A DNA stretch of 16,906 nt from Burkholderiaceae bacterium (GTDB taxonomy: Bacteria > Pseudomonadota > Gammaproteobacteria > Burkholderiales > Burkholderiaceae): NCBI GenBank assembly GCA_947373615.1, contig CANBYN010000010.1, positions 1 through 16,906 on the forward strand, in the 5' to 3' direction. Position numbers and translations under genes: made by a program. Below, piece by piece: positions 6,880 through 14,026 of the stretch. Under the pieces are notes generated by a model, which was not told where the DNA came from, did no database searches, and worked only from the letters and a program-made list of their open reading frames with translations. Each line of letters begins with the position of its first letter. Position 1 is the first letter of the stretch.

Positions 6880-6969
6880 GTGAAGGGTCTACGAATCTAT
6901 AAATTGATGATCGCAGGTATTGCGATGCTCACTGCTATGGGCGTAACCTTGGGACAGGTATCTGCTTAA
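6880..6969 (+). CDS. 29-residue signal-peptide-like small protein, or the remnant of an exported protein
   Basis: A GTG start is preceded by GAGGAG (6866-6871) at 8-nt spacing, the strongest kind of ribosome binding site in this window. The 29 codons encode a basic N-terminus (MKGLRIYK), a hydrophobic core (LMIAGIAMLTAMGVTL) and a small-residue end (GQVSA), then TAA. This is the n-, h- and c-region layout of a Sec signal peptide that stops exactly where signal peptidase would cut. Two readings are possible. It may be a real small membrane or secreted peptide, or a gene whose mature part was lost by deletion. Neither of the other two frames continues it into a recognisable protein. It is not a member of any family I recognise. 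Confidence 0.45.
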   Translation: MKGLRIYKLMIAGIAMLTAMGVTLGQVSA

Positions 6970-7117
6970 CCATGAGCAAGCCCCTTAATGAAATACTCTA
7001 CGCAAATTTGATTTTTATTACCGTCAGGAGACCTAATCTATGCTGTTCTTTTTTATCGCTATGACAAAAACTAAAAAACGAACCTAGTCATATTAATTGG
7101 CTGGCCATTGCAACAGT

Positions 7118-8068
7118 TTAAAAACTTGCCGCCAATCCAATAGAGGTTCCTTGCACATTGAGCCCAAATTGATAGCGAAACACTACTCTTATCCGACTAA
7201 ATATTGGATCCGATGCGCTTCGGTCGAGCTCAATACCTGTGCCGATGGATGAGAGATTGCTAAAGCCAAGAGTTCCCCGTAAATCCCCTAAGAACTGGGT
7301 GTTTGCTACCTCAAATACTGCACGCACCGGCCTGTCTAAAGCCATAAACGGAGTTGGGATTCTACTGCGAGCCCAAAGTGATACGCTTTGTGAATCTGCT
7401 GATCCTTGTACCGCTGTAGAGCTGGCAAATGTTTGAATGGCAATATTGGTATAACGAAGTTCAATATCAATTTCTTGATCGGGCTGGTAGTTTTCGTAAT
7501 CGAGCATGACCGATCCTCCTAGGCCATAGGAGTTCATCCGGCCACTATTAATAAACTGTAAATTAATGTCTCGATTATTGTTGATATAACGTGTGGCAAT
7601 AGAGGCATCGCTTTCTAAATGCCCAAGCATTACATTGGCAATAGGTCTAAAGCGCAGTTGATCGGTGATTGGAAAATCCCAACCTACTCCGCCAGTCCCT
7701 GTAATGCTATTCCAATACATGGGAATATTGACCGAACTATTGCCAATTCCATCGGTAAAGGTTGGGTTGTAGCGATTTAAAGCCACCGTTCCCTCTAAGT
7801 AGAGTGGAAAGTTAGCGCTCATTCGATCACCGCCACCGAGTGACGTCATTTGTAAATCCGCCTTATCTCCACTACCGCTGTTAATTTTCAAATTACCAGT
7901 TGTGACATCTGGAGTTAATGAATATCCAGTAATAGTCATTAATGCATCAGCTCTTTTCTTAAGATAGTTGGTGCCTGCATCCTGAAGGGGGGTCTGAGCA
8001 TAGACATATTGGGCAATACCTAATAAGAGTGCGAAAAAAAGAAAAAGACGTTGATTCAGTGAGCTCAT
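7118..8068 (-). CDS. Predicted outer-membrane beta-barrel protein
   Basis: This is a 316-residue exported protein of unknown role. A Sec signal peptide covers residues 1-24, with cleavage likely after YVYA and before QTPL. The mature part alternates polar and hydrophobic residues. It has many Gly, Asn and Ser turns and short amphipathic strands (for example PLYLEGTVAL, RFRPIANVMLGHL, IDIELRYTNIAIQTF, RIRVVFRYQFGLNV). It ends in Phe after GLAASF, the usual signature for insertion by the BAM machinery. About 10-12 strands would fit. No repeat, passenger or plug domain is visible. It stands alone between htpG and the tcu operon on the opposite strand, so context gives no function. The start ATG is at 8066-8068. 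Confidence 0.7.
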   Translation of the reverse strand: MSSLNQRLFLFFALLLGIAQYVYAQTPLQDAGTNYLKKRADALMTITGYSLTPDVTTGNLKINSGSGDKADLQMTSLGGGDRMSANFPLYLEGTVALNRYNPTFTDGIGNSSVNIPMYWNSITGTGGVGWDFPITDQLRFRPIANVMLGHLESDASIATRYINNNRDINLQFINSGRMNSYGLGGSVMLDYENYQPDQEIDIELRYTNIAIQTFASSTAVQGSADSQSVSLWARSRIPTPFMALDRPVRAVFEVANTQFLGDLRGTLGFSNLSSIGTGIELDRSASDPIFSRIRVVFRYQFGLNVQGTSIGLAASF

Positions 8069-8166
8069 GAATGTGGTGGATGAAGAATTTAGATTTCAGA
8101 CCAATGTTAGAATGTGGCCATTCTACATAGCTCTAGTGATGCTTGGTTCCAGCTTCAAAACCTGGA

Positions 8167-8195
8167 TTGACCACAAATTAGAAATAATGCATAAA
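8167..8195 (+). promoter_or_regulatory. Possible sigma70 promoter for the tcuA operon
   Basis: TTGACC (8167-8172) is a five-of-six match to the -35 consensus. After 17 bases comes CATAAA (8190-8195), a four-of-six -10 match. Transcription would start near 8202, about 37 nt before the GTG at 8239. No clear operator was seen next to it. Confidence 0.4.
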
Positions 8196-8238
8196 ACGAA
8201 ATAATCAATCAAATATTACTCTTATTAAAATAAAGGTC

Positions 8239-9690
8239 GTGCCAGAGACTTACGATATGACCTCTCAAATAAAGCAAAATCAACCCGATGTATTAATTAT
8301 CGGCGGTGGAAATGCCGCCCTTTGTGCTGCCTTGATTGCAAGGGAGGTGGGCGCCAACGTTTTGCTTCTAGAGGCCGCTCCTAAAGAGTGGCGCGGCGGT
8401 AATTCATCTCATACTCGTAATATTCGCGCGATGCATGATCAACCTGAAGATGTCATGCTGGAGTCCTATTCTGAAGAGGAGTATTGGCAGGATGTGCTTA
8501 AGGTAACCGGTGGCTATACCGATGAAAGATTGGCTCGCTATGTTATTCGCGCATCTTCTCAATGTCGTGAGTGGATGCGTCATCATGGAGTTCATTTTCA
8601 ACCGCCATTATCAGGCACCTTAAATCTCTCTCGCACTAATGCATTTTTCATGGGTGGCGGTAAAGCCTTAGTTAATGCCTACTATAGAAGCGCAGAAAAA
8701 TTAGGCGTAGAAATTCGTTATGAATCTCCTGTTTCTGCAGTTGAAATCCGAGATGGAAAATTTATATCTGCTTATGTGGGTGACGAACGCATTGAAGCAA
8801 AGACTTGCGTCTTGGCTGCAGGTGGTTTTGAATCAAATCGCGAGTGGCTTAAAGAAGCATGGGGAATCAACCAGCATGGGGAATCTCCAGCGGATAATTT
8901 CCTAATTCGTGGCACTCGATATAACCAGGGTGTTTTACTGAAGCAGCTTATTTCTCTTGGCGCTGATTCAGTAAGCGATCCAACACAAGCGCATATGGTG
9001 GCAATAGATGCACGAGCACCTTTATATGATGGCGGCATCTGCACTCGTATTGATGCAGTTTCCTTTGGGATTGTGGTCAATAAAAATGCACAACGATTTT
9101 CGGATGAGGGGGAAGACTTTTGGCCTAAGCGTTATGCATTTTGGGGGAGGTTAGTTGCACAGCAGCCTAGTCAAATTGGCTATTCCATTATTGATTCGAA
9201 GGTCTTGGGTCGATTTATGCCGCCTGTATTTCCCGGTGAAAAGGCAGATACTTTAGATGAATTGGCTAATAAACTTGGCTTGGATCCAAAAGAACTAGAA
9301 CAAACGGTTAAGACGTATAACGCAGCTTGTCGAATAGGTACTTTTGATCACACCATCTTAGATGATTGTCATACCGAAGGTTTAAAGCCAGCCAAAACCC
9401 ACTGGGCCTTGCCGATAGATACGGGACCATTCTATGGTTATACAGTTCGTCCCGGAGTGACATTTACTTATTTGGGGCTAAAGACAGACGAATCAGCTAC
9501 CGTTCGTTTTAATGGGGTACCTAGTTCGAATTTATTTGTTGCTGGAGAAATGATGGCTGGCAATGTATTGGGTAGGGGATATGCTGCTGGTATTGGCATG
9601 GCGATTGGCACAGCTTTTGGACGCACGGCTGGTAGTGAGGCAGCAAAAGCAGCATTACATCAAAAGGGCAATATTCGTGCAGCAACTTAA
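8239..9690 (+). CDS. tcuA: FAD-dependent tricarballylate dehydrogenase TcuA
   Basis: This is a 483-residue flavoprotein of the fumarate reductase/succinate dehydrogenase flavoprotein superfamily. TcuA oxidises tricarballylate to cis-aconitate, which enters the TCA cycle, and passes electrons to TcuB. The dinucleotide-binding motif is GGGNAALCAALIARE (22-36), with the ribose-binding Glu45 in LLLEAAP. RFSDEG (286-291) corresponds to the active-site region of the family. RPGVTFTYLGLKTD (404-417) and AGEMMAGNVLGRGYA (435-449) form the C-terminal FAD-binding block. Length is close to the 467 aa of Salmonella TcuA. The start is uncertain: GTG 8239 has AAGG only 2 nt away, while ATG 8257 (six residues shorter) has AGAGA at 8 nt. 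The gene overlaps tcuB, so the two are translated together. Assignment rests on family motifs and on the tcuB neighbour; a related tricarboxylate could be the substrate. Confidence 0.88.
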   Translation: MPETYDMTSQIKQNQPDVLIIGGGNAALCAALIAREVGANVLLLEAAPKEWRGGNSSHTRNIRAMHDQPEDVMLESYSEEEYWQDVLKVTGGYTDERLARYVIRASSQCREWMRHHGVHFQPPLSGTLNLSRTNAFFMGGGKALVNAYYRSAEKLGVEIRYESPVSAVEIRDGKFISAYVGDERIEAKTCVLAAGGFESNREWLKEAWGINQHGESPADNFLIRGTRYNQGVLLKQLISLGADSVSDPTQAHMVAIDARAPLYDGGICTRIDAVSFGIVVNKNAQRFSDEGEDFWPKRYAFWGRLVAQQPSQIGYSIIDSKVLGRFMPPVFPGEKADTLDELANKLGLDPKELEQTVKTYNAACRIGTFDHTILDDCHTEGLKPAKTHWALPIDTGPFYGYTVRPGVTFTYLGLKTDESATVRFNGVPSSNLFVAGEMMAGNVLGRGYAAGIGMAIGTAFGRTAGSEAAKAALHQKGNIRAAT

Positions 9691-10822
9691 ATCTTTAATT
9701 ATGGAAGCCAGCTCATTAGGCTTAAATGCGCCAGAAATTGAGGCAGCTCGCATGCTCACTATCTGTAATGCTTGTCGATACTGTGAAGGGTTTTGCGCGG
9801 TTTTTCCAGCAATGACCCGCAGGATAGACTTTTTGGTTGCAGATGTGAATTACATGGCAAATCTTTGTCATAACTGCGGCGCTTGTTTACATGCCTGTCA
9901 ATATGCTCCGCCACATGAGTTTGGGGTCAATATTCCACGGGTGATGGCGCAAGTGCGTAAGGAAACTTACATTACCTATGCGTGGCCAAAAGCATTTGGC
10001 TCTTTATATAAAGCAAATGGGGTGACTGTCGCAATGGCCGTATCCATATCGCTTATTTTGTTTTTGATATTAACGTTAGTAGTAAATGGCACCCTCACTT
10101 CTAGATTGCTTGAAGGAAATTTTTATGCCATTTTTTCGCATAACACTCTTATCATTATGTTCGGAGCTGTTTTCGGCTTCTCTGTTCTTGCTTTATTCAT
10201 TGGCCTAAGAAATTTCTGGAATGGTATTTCCCCAGGTATTGCCTCAGGAGGTGCGCTGGTTGAAGCGTCGCATGATGCTCTAAGCTTGAAGTATCTTGAT
10301 GGTGGTCATGGGGAAGGTTGTAATAATGAGGATGATGCTTTCACTCTATGGCGTAAGCGGTTTCACCATTTGACTTTCTACGGCTTCATGCTTTGTTTTG
10401 CAGCTACTAGCGTTGCGACTTTGTACCATTATTTTCTGAATTTGCATGCTCCATATGCACTGAACAGCTTGCCTGTTATTTTGGGTACGCTCGGCGGTAT
10501 TGGCTTACTAATTGGACCTGCGGGCTTACTGTATTTGAATATCAATCGAAATTCTGAGCATGGCGATTCCTCTCAAAAGCCCATGGATAGGGCATTTATT
10601 GTCCTGCTACTTTTGATTAGCGCTTCTGGATTAATACTTTTAGCTTATCGAGATTCAGTTGCAATGCCTGCTTTATTGGCTATCCATTTAGGTTTTGTTA
10701 TGGGCTTTTTCTTAACAATGCCATACGGAAAATTTGCACATGGGTTCTATAGAGTTATTGCGCTAATAAAAAACGCAATTGAAAAACGTCAAGCCAATGC
10801 ACTAGGTCTAAGTGGTGATTAG
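9677..10822 (+). CDS. tcuB: TcuB, membrane iron-sulfur electron-transfer partner of TcuA (CitB/TcuB family)
   Basis: This is a 381-residue integral membrane protein that reoxidises the FADH2 of TcuA and hands electrons to the quinone pool. Two four-cysteine motifs near the N-terminus, Cys30/33/36/40 (CNACRYCEGFC) and Cys64/67/70/74 (CHNCGACLHAC), would bind 4Fe-4S clusters. About six transmembrane helices follow. Histidines in or near them (FHHLTFYG, YHYF, IHLGF, KFAHGFYR) are candidate heme ligands. The GTG at 9677 was chosen because AAAAGGG (9662-9668) precedes it at 8 nt and the length then matches Salmonella TcuB (379 aa). ATG 9701 is an alternative, and the frame stays open further upstream, inside tcuA. 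The chosen start overlaps tcuA by 14 bp. The next gene, a Bug receptor, begins 16 bp after the stop. Confidence 0.9.
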   Translation: MQQLKSLIMEASSLGLNAPEIEAARMLTICNACRYCEGFCAVFPAMTRRIDFLVADVNYMANLCHNCGACLHACQYAPPHEFGVNIPRVMAQVRKETYITYAWPKAFGSLYKANGVTVAMAVSISLILFLILTLVVNGTLTSRLLEGNFYAIFSHNTLIIMFGAVFGFSVLALFIGLRNFWNGISPGIASGGALVEASHDALSLKYLDGGHGEGCNNEDDAFTLWRKRFHHLTFYGFMLCFAATSVATLYHYFLNLHAPYALNSLPVILGTLGGIGLLIGPAGLLYLNINRNSEHGDSSQKPMDRAFIVLLLLISASGLILLAYRDSVAMPALLAIHLGFVMGFFLTMPYGKFAHGFYRVIALIKNAIEKRQANALGLSGD

Positions 10823-10838
10823 TTAATTAGGAATCGCG

Positions 10839-11813
10839 ATGAAAATGAAAAATATCCTTACCATTATCTTTGGCGCTGCCGTAGGCTTATTTAGTTGCTC
10901 ATTGTGTGCTCAAGAATTTCCACCCAAAAAAACCATCACCATGGTTGTTGGCTTTGCGGCAGGAGGTGCTGCTGATACAGCAGCTCGGATCATCTCCAAA
11001 AAGCTGGGCGAGAACATTGGAGCAAATGTGGTTATAGATAATCGTGGTGGAGCGGGTGGAAATATTGCGCATCAATTTGCTGCGAATGGACCTACAGACG
11101 GAAGCACCATCTTATTTGGTTCAGTTGGTCCGCTCACAATTGCACCGCATATGATGAAGTTGCCTTATGATCCCTTTAAGGATCTTTCGCCAATTTCCAT
11201 GGGCGTTAATTTCCCAAATATTCTTGTGGTGAACTCTGGGACCGGCATTAAGACATTTGCAGAATATGTTGCATATGCCAAGAAAAACCCCACAAAACTA
11301 GAATATGCATCTACCGGACCAGGCTCTGCGTCGCATCTAGCGGGAGAATTATTAGACGAAATGGCGCAAATTGAAACTGTGCATGTACCCTATAAGGGCG
11401 GAGCACCAGCGCTACAGGATTTACTGGGGGGGCGTGTTGCAGCATACTTCTCGACCTATAGCACGGCCCAAGCTTATATTGAGAATGGACAGCTGATTCC
11501 CTTGGCGGTAACAGGTCCGCAACGACTTAAATCGCTCCCTAAAATTCCAACGATTGCGGAATCTGGGTACCCTGGGTTTAATGCGATCAATTGGTATGCA
11601 TTTGTGGCTTCATCCAAAGTTCCGGTTCCAATATTGGATCGGTGGAATGTTGAAATTGTAAAAGTATTAAGGTCCCCAGATGTTGTGAAGCAATTAAATG
11701 ATCATGGACTTACGCCGTTGCCTACGTCGCGTGAAGAGTTGGCAAAATATATGGCCAAGGAATCAGCAACATGGGGTCGCATTATTCAAGAGAGAAAAAT
11801 AACAGGCGAATAA
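10839..11813 (+). CDS. Bug/TctC-family solute receptor in the tricarballylate operon
   Basis: This is a 324-residue periplasmic binding protein of the Bug family, a paralogue of the one at 3659. A signal peptide covers residues 1-24 (cut likely at SLCA, before QEFPPK). The mature protein shows FAAGGAADTAAR (39-50, the counterpart of the usual PPGGTAD), DNRGGAGGNIA, HVPYKGGAPALQDLLGG and LPKIPTIAESGYPGF. AGGA at 10829-10832 lies 6 nt before the ATG. It is the third gene of the tcuAB operon and probably binds tricarballylate or a related tricarboxylate (inferred). In Salmonella the matching position holds TcuC, a complete MFS permease. Here only a receptor is present, so import must rely on a TctAB-type permease encoded outside the window. 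Confidence 0.9.
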   Translation: MKMKNILTIIFGAAVGLFSCSLCAQEFPPKKTITMVVGFAAGGAADTAARIISKKLGENIGANVVIDNRGGAGGNIAHQFAANGPTDGSTILFGSVGPLTIAPHMMKLPYDPFKDLSPISMGVNFPNILVVNSGTGIKTFAEYVAYAKKNPTKLEYASTGPGSASHLAGELLDEMAQIETVHVPYKGGAPALQDLLGGRVAAYFSTYSTAQAYIENGQLIPLAVTGPQRLKSLPKIPTIAESGYPGFNAINWYAFVASSKVPVPILDRWNVEIVKVLRSPDVVKQLNDHGLTPLPTSREELAKYMAKESATWGRIIQERKITGE

Positions 11814-11885
11814 GGATCTCAAACATCAAATACTTTGAGGATGGACTAAGGAAAAGAGTAACCGAAATCCAAATTTATGGATCCA

Positions 11886-11929
11886 GCCTAATCCTTGGTG
11901 GAACAATCAAGGTCTGGAAGGCATTTTTT
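11886..11929 (+). terminator. Imperfect terminator after the tcu operon
   Basis: GCCT (11886-11889) pairs with AGGC (11919-11922), and CCTTG (11893-11897) pairs with CAAGG (11908-11912) inside it, with an internal loop between. One base later comes a run of six T residues (11924-11929). It is weaker than the other terminators in the window but well placed between the Bug gene and the metallophosphoesterase. Confidence 0.4.
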
Positions 11930-12025
11930 GCGTCGTTAAAATAGAATTTGTTTTATCCCGCCTAGTCAGTGCAATAATTGCTCTTGAAGATATTGCTATA
12001 TCCATGCAATGTAAGTGAGGGCACC

Positions 12026-14026
12026 ATGAAAAAGGCACCAGTCTTCCTCGGCATAAGAGACGCTATTGGTTCTGAAAGAATGGCTTTTCGCTTTTCGCGC
12101 CGTCTTTTCATGAAGTACTCTATAAGCAGCATAGTTGTCTCATACTCTGGCTTGAATTTTGCTGCCAAATCGCAAGCGCAGGTAACCTATCCAATCGATA
12201 GGGAAGTGAGGACCACGGTAGATCGCATGTTGTCATTTGCGGTGCCCAAATTAGTCAAGATACCTAATTCTGGGGTAGGGCTTGCGCCAACTGAAACTCA
12301 TCAAGTCGATCAATACGGAAAATATGGATATGGCAACTACGGCTATGGCTCTGGTCTGCCAATTGAGCGACGATTGGATTTAATGCCAAAGGCTTATCAA
12401 TTTGAGATTGCTGATCGATTGCAGCGCTTAAGTTCCTTTTTCACAATTAGTGATATTCATCTGACAGACAAGCAGGCTGGCAATCAGTTAATTGCAATAC
12501 AGCAAATAGATCCTGAATTTGGTGCGCCAATGACATCTATTTATTCGCCAACCATGCTAACCACCACCCAAGTGCTTGATGCCGTTATTCAAACAGTTAA
12601 TGCTTTACATGCTACGCATGCATTTGATTTTGGTTTGTCCTTAGGCGACACTTGCAACTCGACTCAATACAACGAAACTCGGTGGTATTTAGACATTTTA
12701 GATGGCAAGGTAATTTATCCCAATACCAGCGGTGATCCCTCTCAAGATGTCATTTCATATCAACAGCCTTTTAAGGCAGCGGGCTTATTGCCTGAAATTC
12801 CTTGGTACCAAGTCACTGGTAATCATGATCTATTTATGATTGGGAGCGTGGCGGTTGATGCTGATCCTAGCTTAAAGCTGCGAGATTCCTATACGAGCGA
12901 TCGTATTTGGGCAATAGGTGATGTGCTAAAACCTATAAAAGACTTTCCATTTTTTCCATGTTTATTTGATACATCAGTTAGCTTAAAGTCTCCTGACTAT
13001 TACATGGGTACGATTAATGGAGCATCTGAATATGGGGATATTATTAATGCAGGATCTGTTGGTGCTTTTATAAATCCACCATTCAATCCGGCTAATCTTA
13101 ATCGCCGCTCTCTTACCAAAAAAGAGTGGATTTCTGAATTCTTTAACACCAACTCTTTGCCTAATGGGCATGGGTTTAATTTAGTAGAGCCTCACTATGC
13201 GAGAGAAGAGCCAGGATTTTCTTGCTATAGCTTTTTACCAAATCCAAAAGTTCCATTGCGGATGGTTATTTTGGATAACGTGCAAGATCCGCAAGATGGC
13301 AGTCATGATATTCATGGCCATGGTTATTTGAGTAAAGTCAGGATTAAGTGGCTTCGCTCGCAGTTGGCATTAGCTAAGAAGCGGCAAGAACTGGTAATCA
13401 TTGCGGCACATATCCCGCTTGCTGTAGCACCGATTGGTAGTGAGATGGAATGGTGGCAATCATCACGTGATCCTTATGCAAAAATGAATAATGCCATCTC
13501 GCTTACCGATTTAATTTCTGAGATCCAGAAAAATAGTCAAGTTCTATGTTGGCTTGCTGGACATCGACATGTGAATGCCATTAAGGCATTTCATGCACCT
13601 GCCGGAGCTCCCGCAGAACAAGGTTTTTGGCAGATAGAAACAAGTTCTTTGCATGATTTCCCGCAACAATTCCGTACCTTACAGGTCTATCTCAATAGTG
13701 ACTACACCATCTCGATAGTGACTGTGAATGTTGATCCAGCAGTACGAGGAGGCACCCCTGCGGAAAGCGGAAGGCGAATGGCAATTGCTGCTCAACAAAT
13801 AATTCAAAATGATATCAGGCCTAATGCTCCTAATGTTGAACGTGCATTTGGTGTTATTCCCGTTTCCTCAATGGACCCAACGCGAACACAGAATGGTTCA
13901 ATAGATTCGTCTATTCGATATGGCATTATTCCAGATGTGCCATATAGCGCTTCCTACAATGCTGAATTATTAAAGCCTTTGAGTGCAACCATGGTCAACT
14001 CTTTGAAAAAGAAATTTCCAATATGA
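12026..14026 (+). CDS. Tat-exported metallophosphoesterase
   Basis: This is a 666-residue calcineurin-like phosphoesterase, predicted to be exported folded by the Tat pathway. The N-terminus has the motif S-R-R-L-F-M-K (24-30), a near-perfect match to S/T-R-R-x-F-L-K. A modestly hydrophobic stretch follows, ending at AKSQAQ (47-52). The metal-binding blocks appear in order: SDIHLTD (142-148; Asp143, His145), LGDTCN (206-211; Asp208), TGNHDLF (264-270), AAHIPLA, then AGHRHVN near the C-terminus. A Tyr/Gly-rich stretch (QYGKYGYGNYGYGSG, 96-110) precedes the catalytic domain. The protein is longer than a bare phosphoesterase and resembles the large bacterial families sometimes named after RPA4764 (family name from memory). 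ATG 12026 has GAGG at 5 nt; an upstream TTG at 11978 is less likely. Its stop overlaps the start of the next phosphatase gene. The substrate is unknown; an organic phosphate or phospholipid head group is plausible. Confidence 0.85.
   Translation: MKKAPVFLGIRDAIGSERMAFRFSRRLFMKYSISSIVVSYSGLNFAAKSQAQVTYPIDREVRTTVDRMLSFAVPKLVKIPNSGVGLAPTETHQVDQYGKYGYGNYGYGSGLPIERRLDLMPKAYQFEIADRLQRLSSFFTISDIHLTDKQAGNQLIAIQQIDPEFGAPMTSIYSPTMLTTTQVLDAVIQTVNALHATHAFDFGLSLGDTCNSTQYNETRWYLDILDGKVIYPNTSGDPSQDVISYQQPFKAAGLLPEIPWYQVTGNHDLFMIGSVAVDADPSLKLRDSYTSDRIWAIGDVLKPIKDFPFFPCLFDTSVSLKSPDYYMGTINGASEYGDIINAGSVGAFINPPFNPANLNRRSLTKKEWISEFFNTNSLPNGHGFNLVEPHYAREEPGFSCYSFLPNPKVPLRMVILDNVQDPQDGSHDIHGHGYLSKVRIKWLRSQLALAKKRQELVIIAAHIPLAVAPIGSEMEWWQSSRDPYAKMNNAISLTDLISEIQKNSQVLCWLAGHRHVNAIKAFHAPAGAPAEQGFWQIETSSLHDFPQQFRTLQVYLNSDYTISIVTVNVDPAVRGGTPAESGRRMAIAAQQIIQNDIRPNAPNVERAFGVIPVSSMDPTRTQNGSIDSSIRYGIIPDVPYSASYNAELLKPLSATMVNSLKKKFPI

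Larger units (their letters stand above)
6811..7117. other. 307-bp gap between htpG and the outer-membrane protein gene
   Basis: Apart from the palindrome at 6811-6824 and the 29-codon ORF at 6880-6969, no feature here is well supported. An AT-rich block (6825-6860) lies before the small ORF. A second AGGAG (about 7025-7030) precedes a 15-codon ORF at 7040 that looks like chance. No intrinsic terminator for the minus-strand gene ending at 7118 was found. Confidence 0.5.

Noticed and set aside
6972..7090. Further tiny ORFs after the 29-codon ORF (starts at 6972 and 7040)
   Set aside because: The first has no ribosome binding site. The second has AGGAG but only 15 codons of low-complexity sequence. 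Neither resembles a protein.
8069..8117. Direct repeat GAATGTGG at 8069-8076 and 8110-8117 as an operator pair for tcuA
   Set aside because: The match is only 8 bases with no further symmetry or repetition, so chance is likely.
9563..9676. Longer N-terminus for tcuB starting inside tcuA at 9563
   Set aside because: The extra residues lie wholly within tcuA in another frame and have no family resemblance. The GTG at 9677 has a good ribosome binding site and gives the usual length.
10890..10912. Lipoprotein lipobox in the second Bug receptor (LFSC or SLCA)
   Set aside because: The residues before the cysteines do not fit the lipobox rule, and the SLCA/QEF junction is a normal signal peptidase I site.
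11978..12025. TTG start at 11978 for the metallophosphoesterase
   Set aside because: It is a rare start without a ribosome binding site, and it would bury the Tat motif deeper. ATG 12026 has GAGG at a proper distance.
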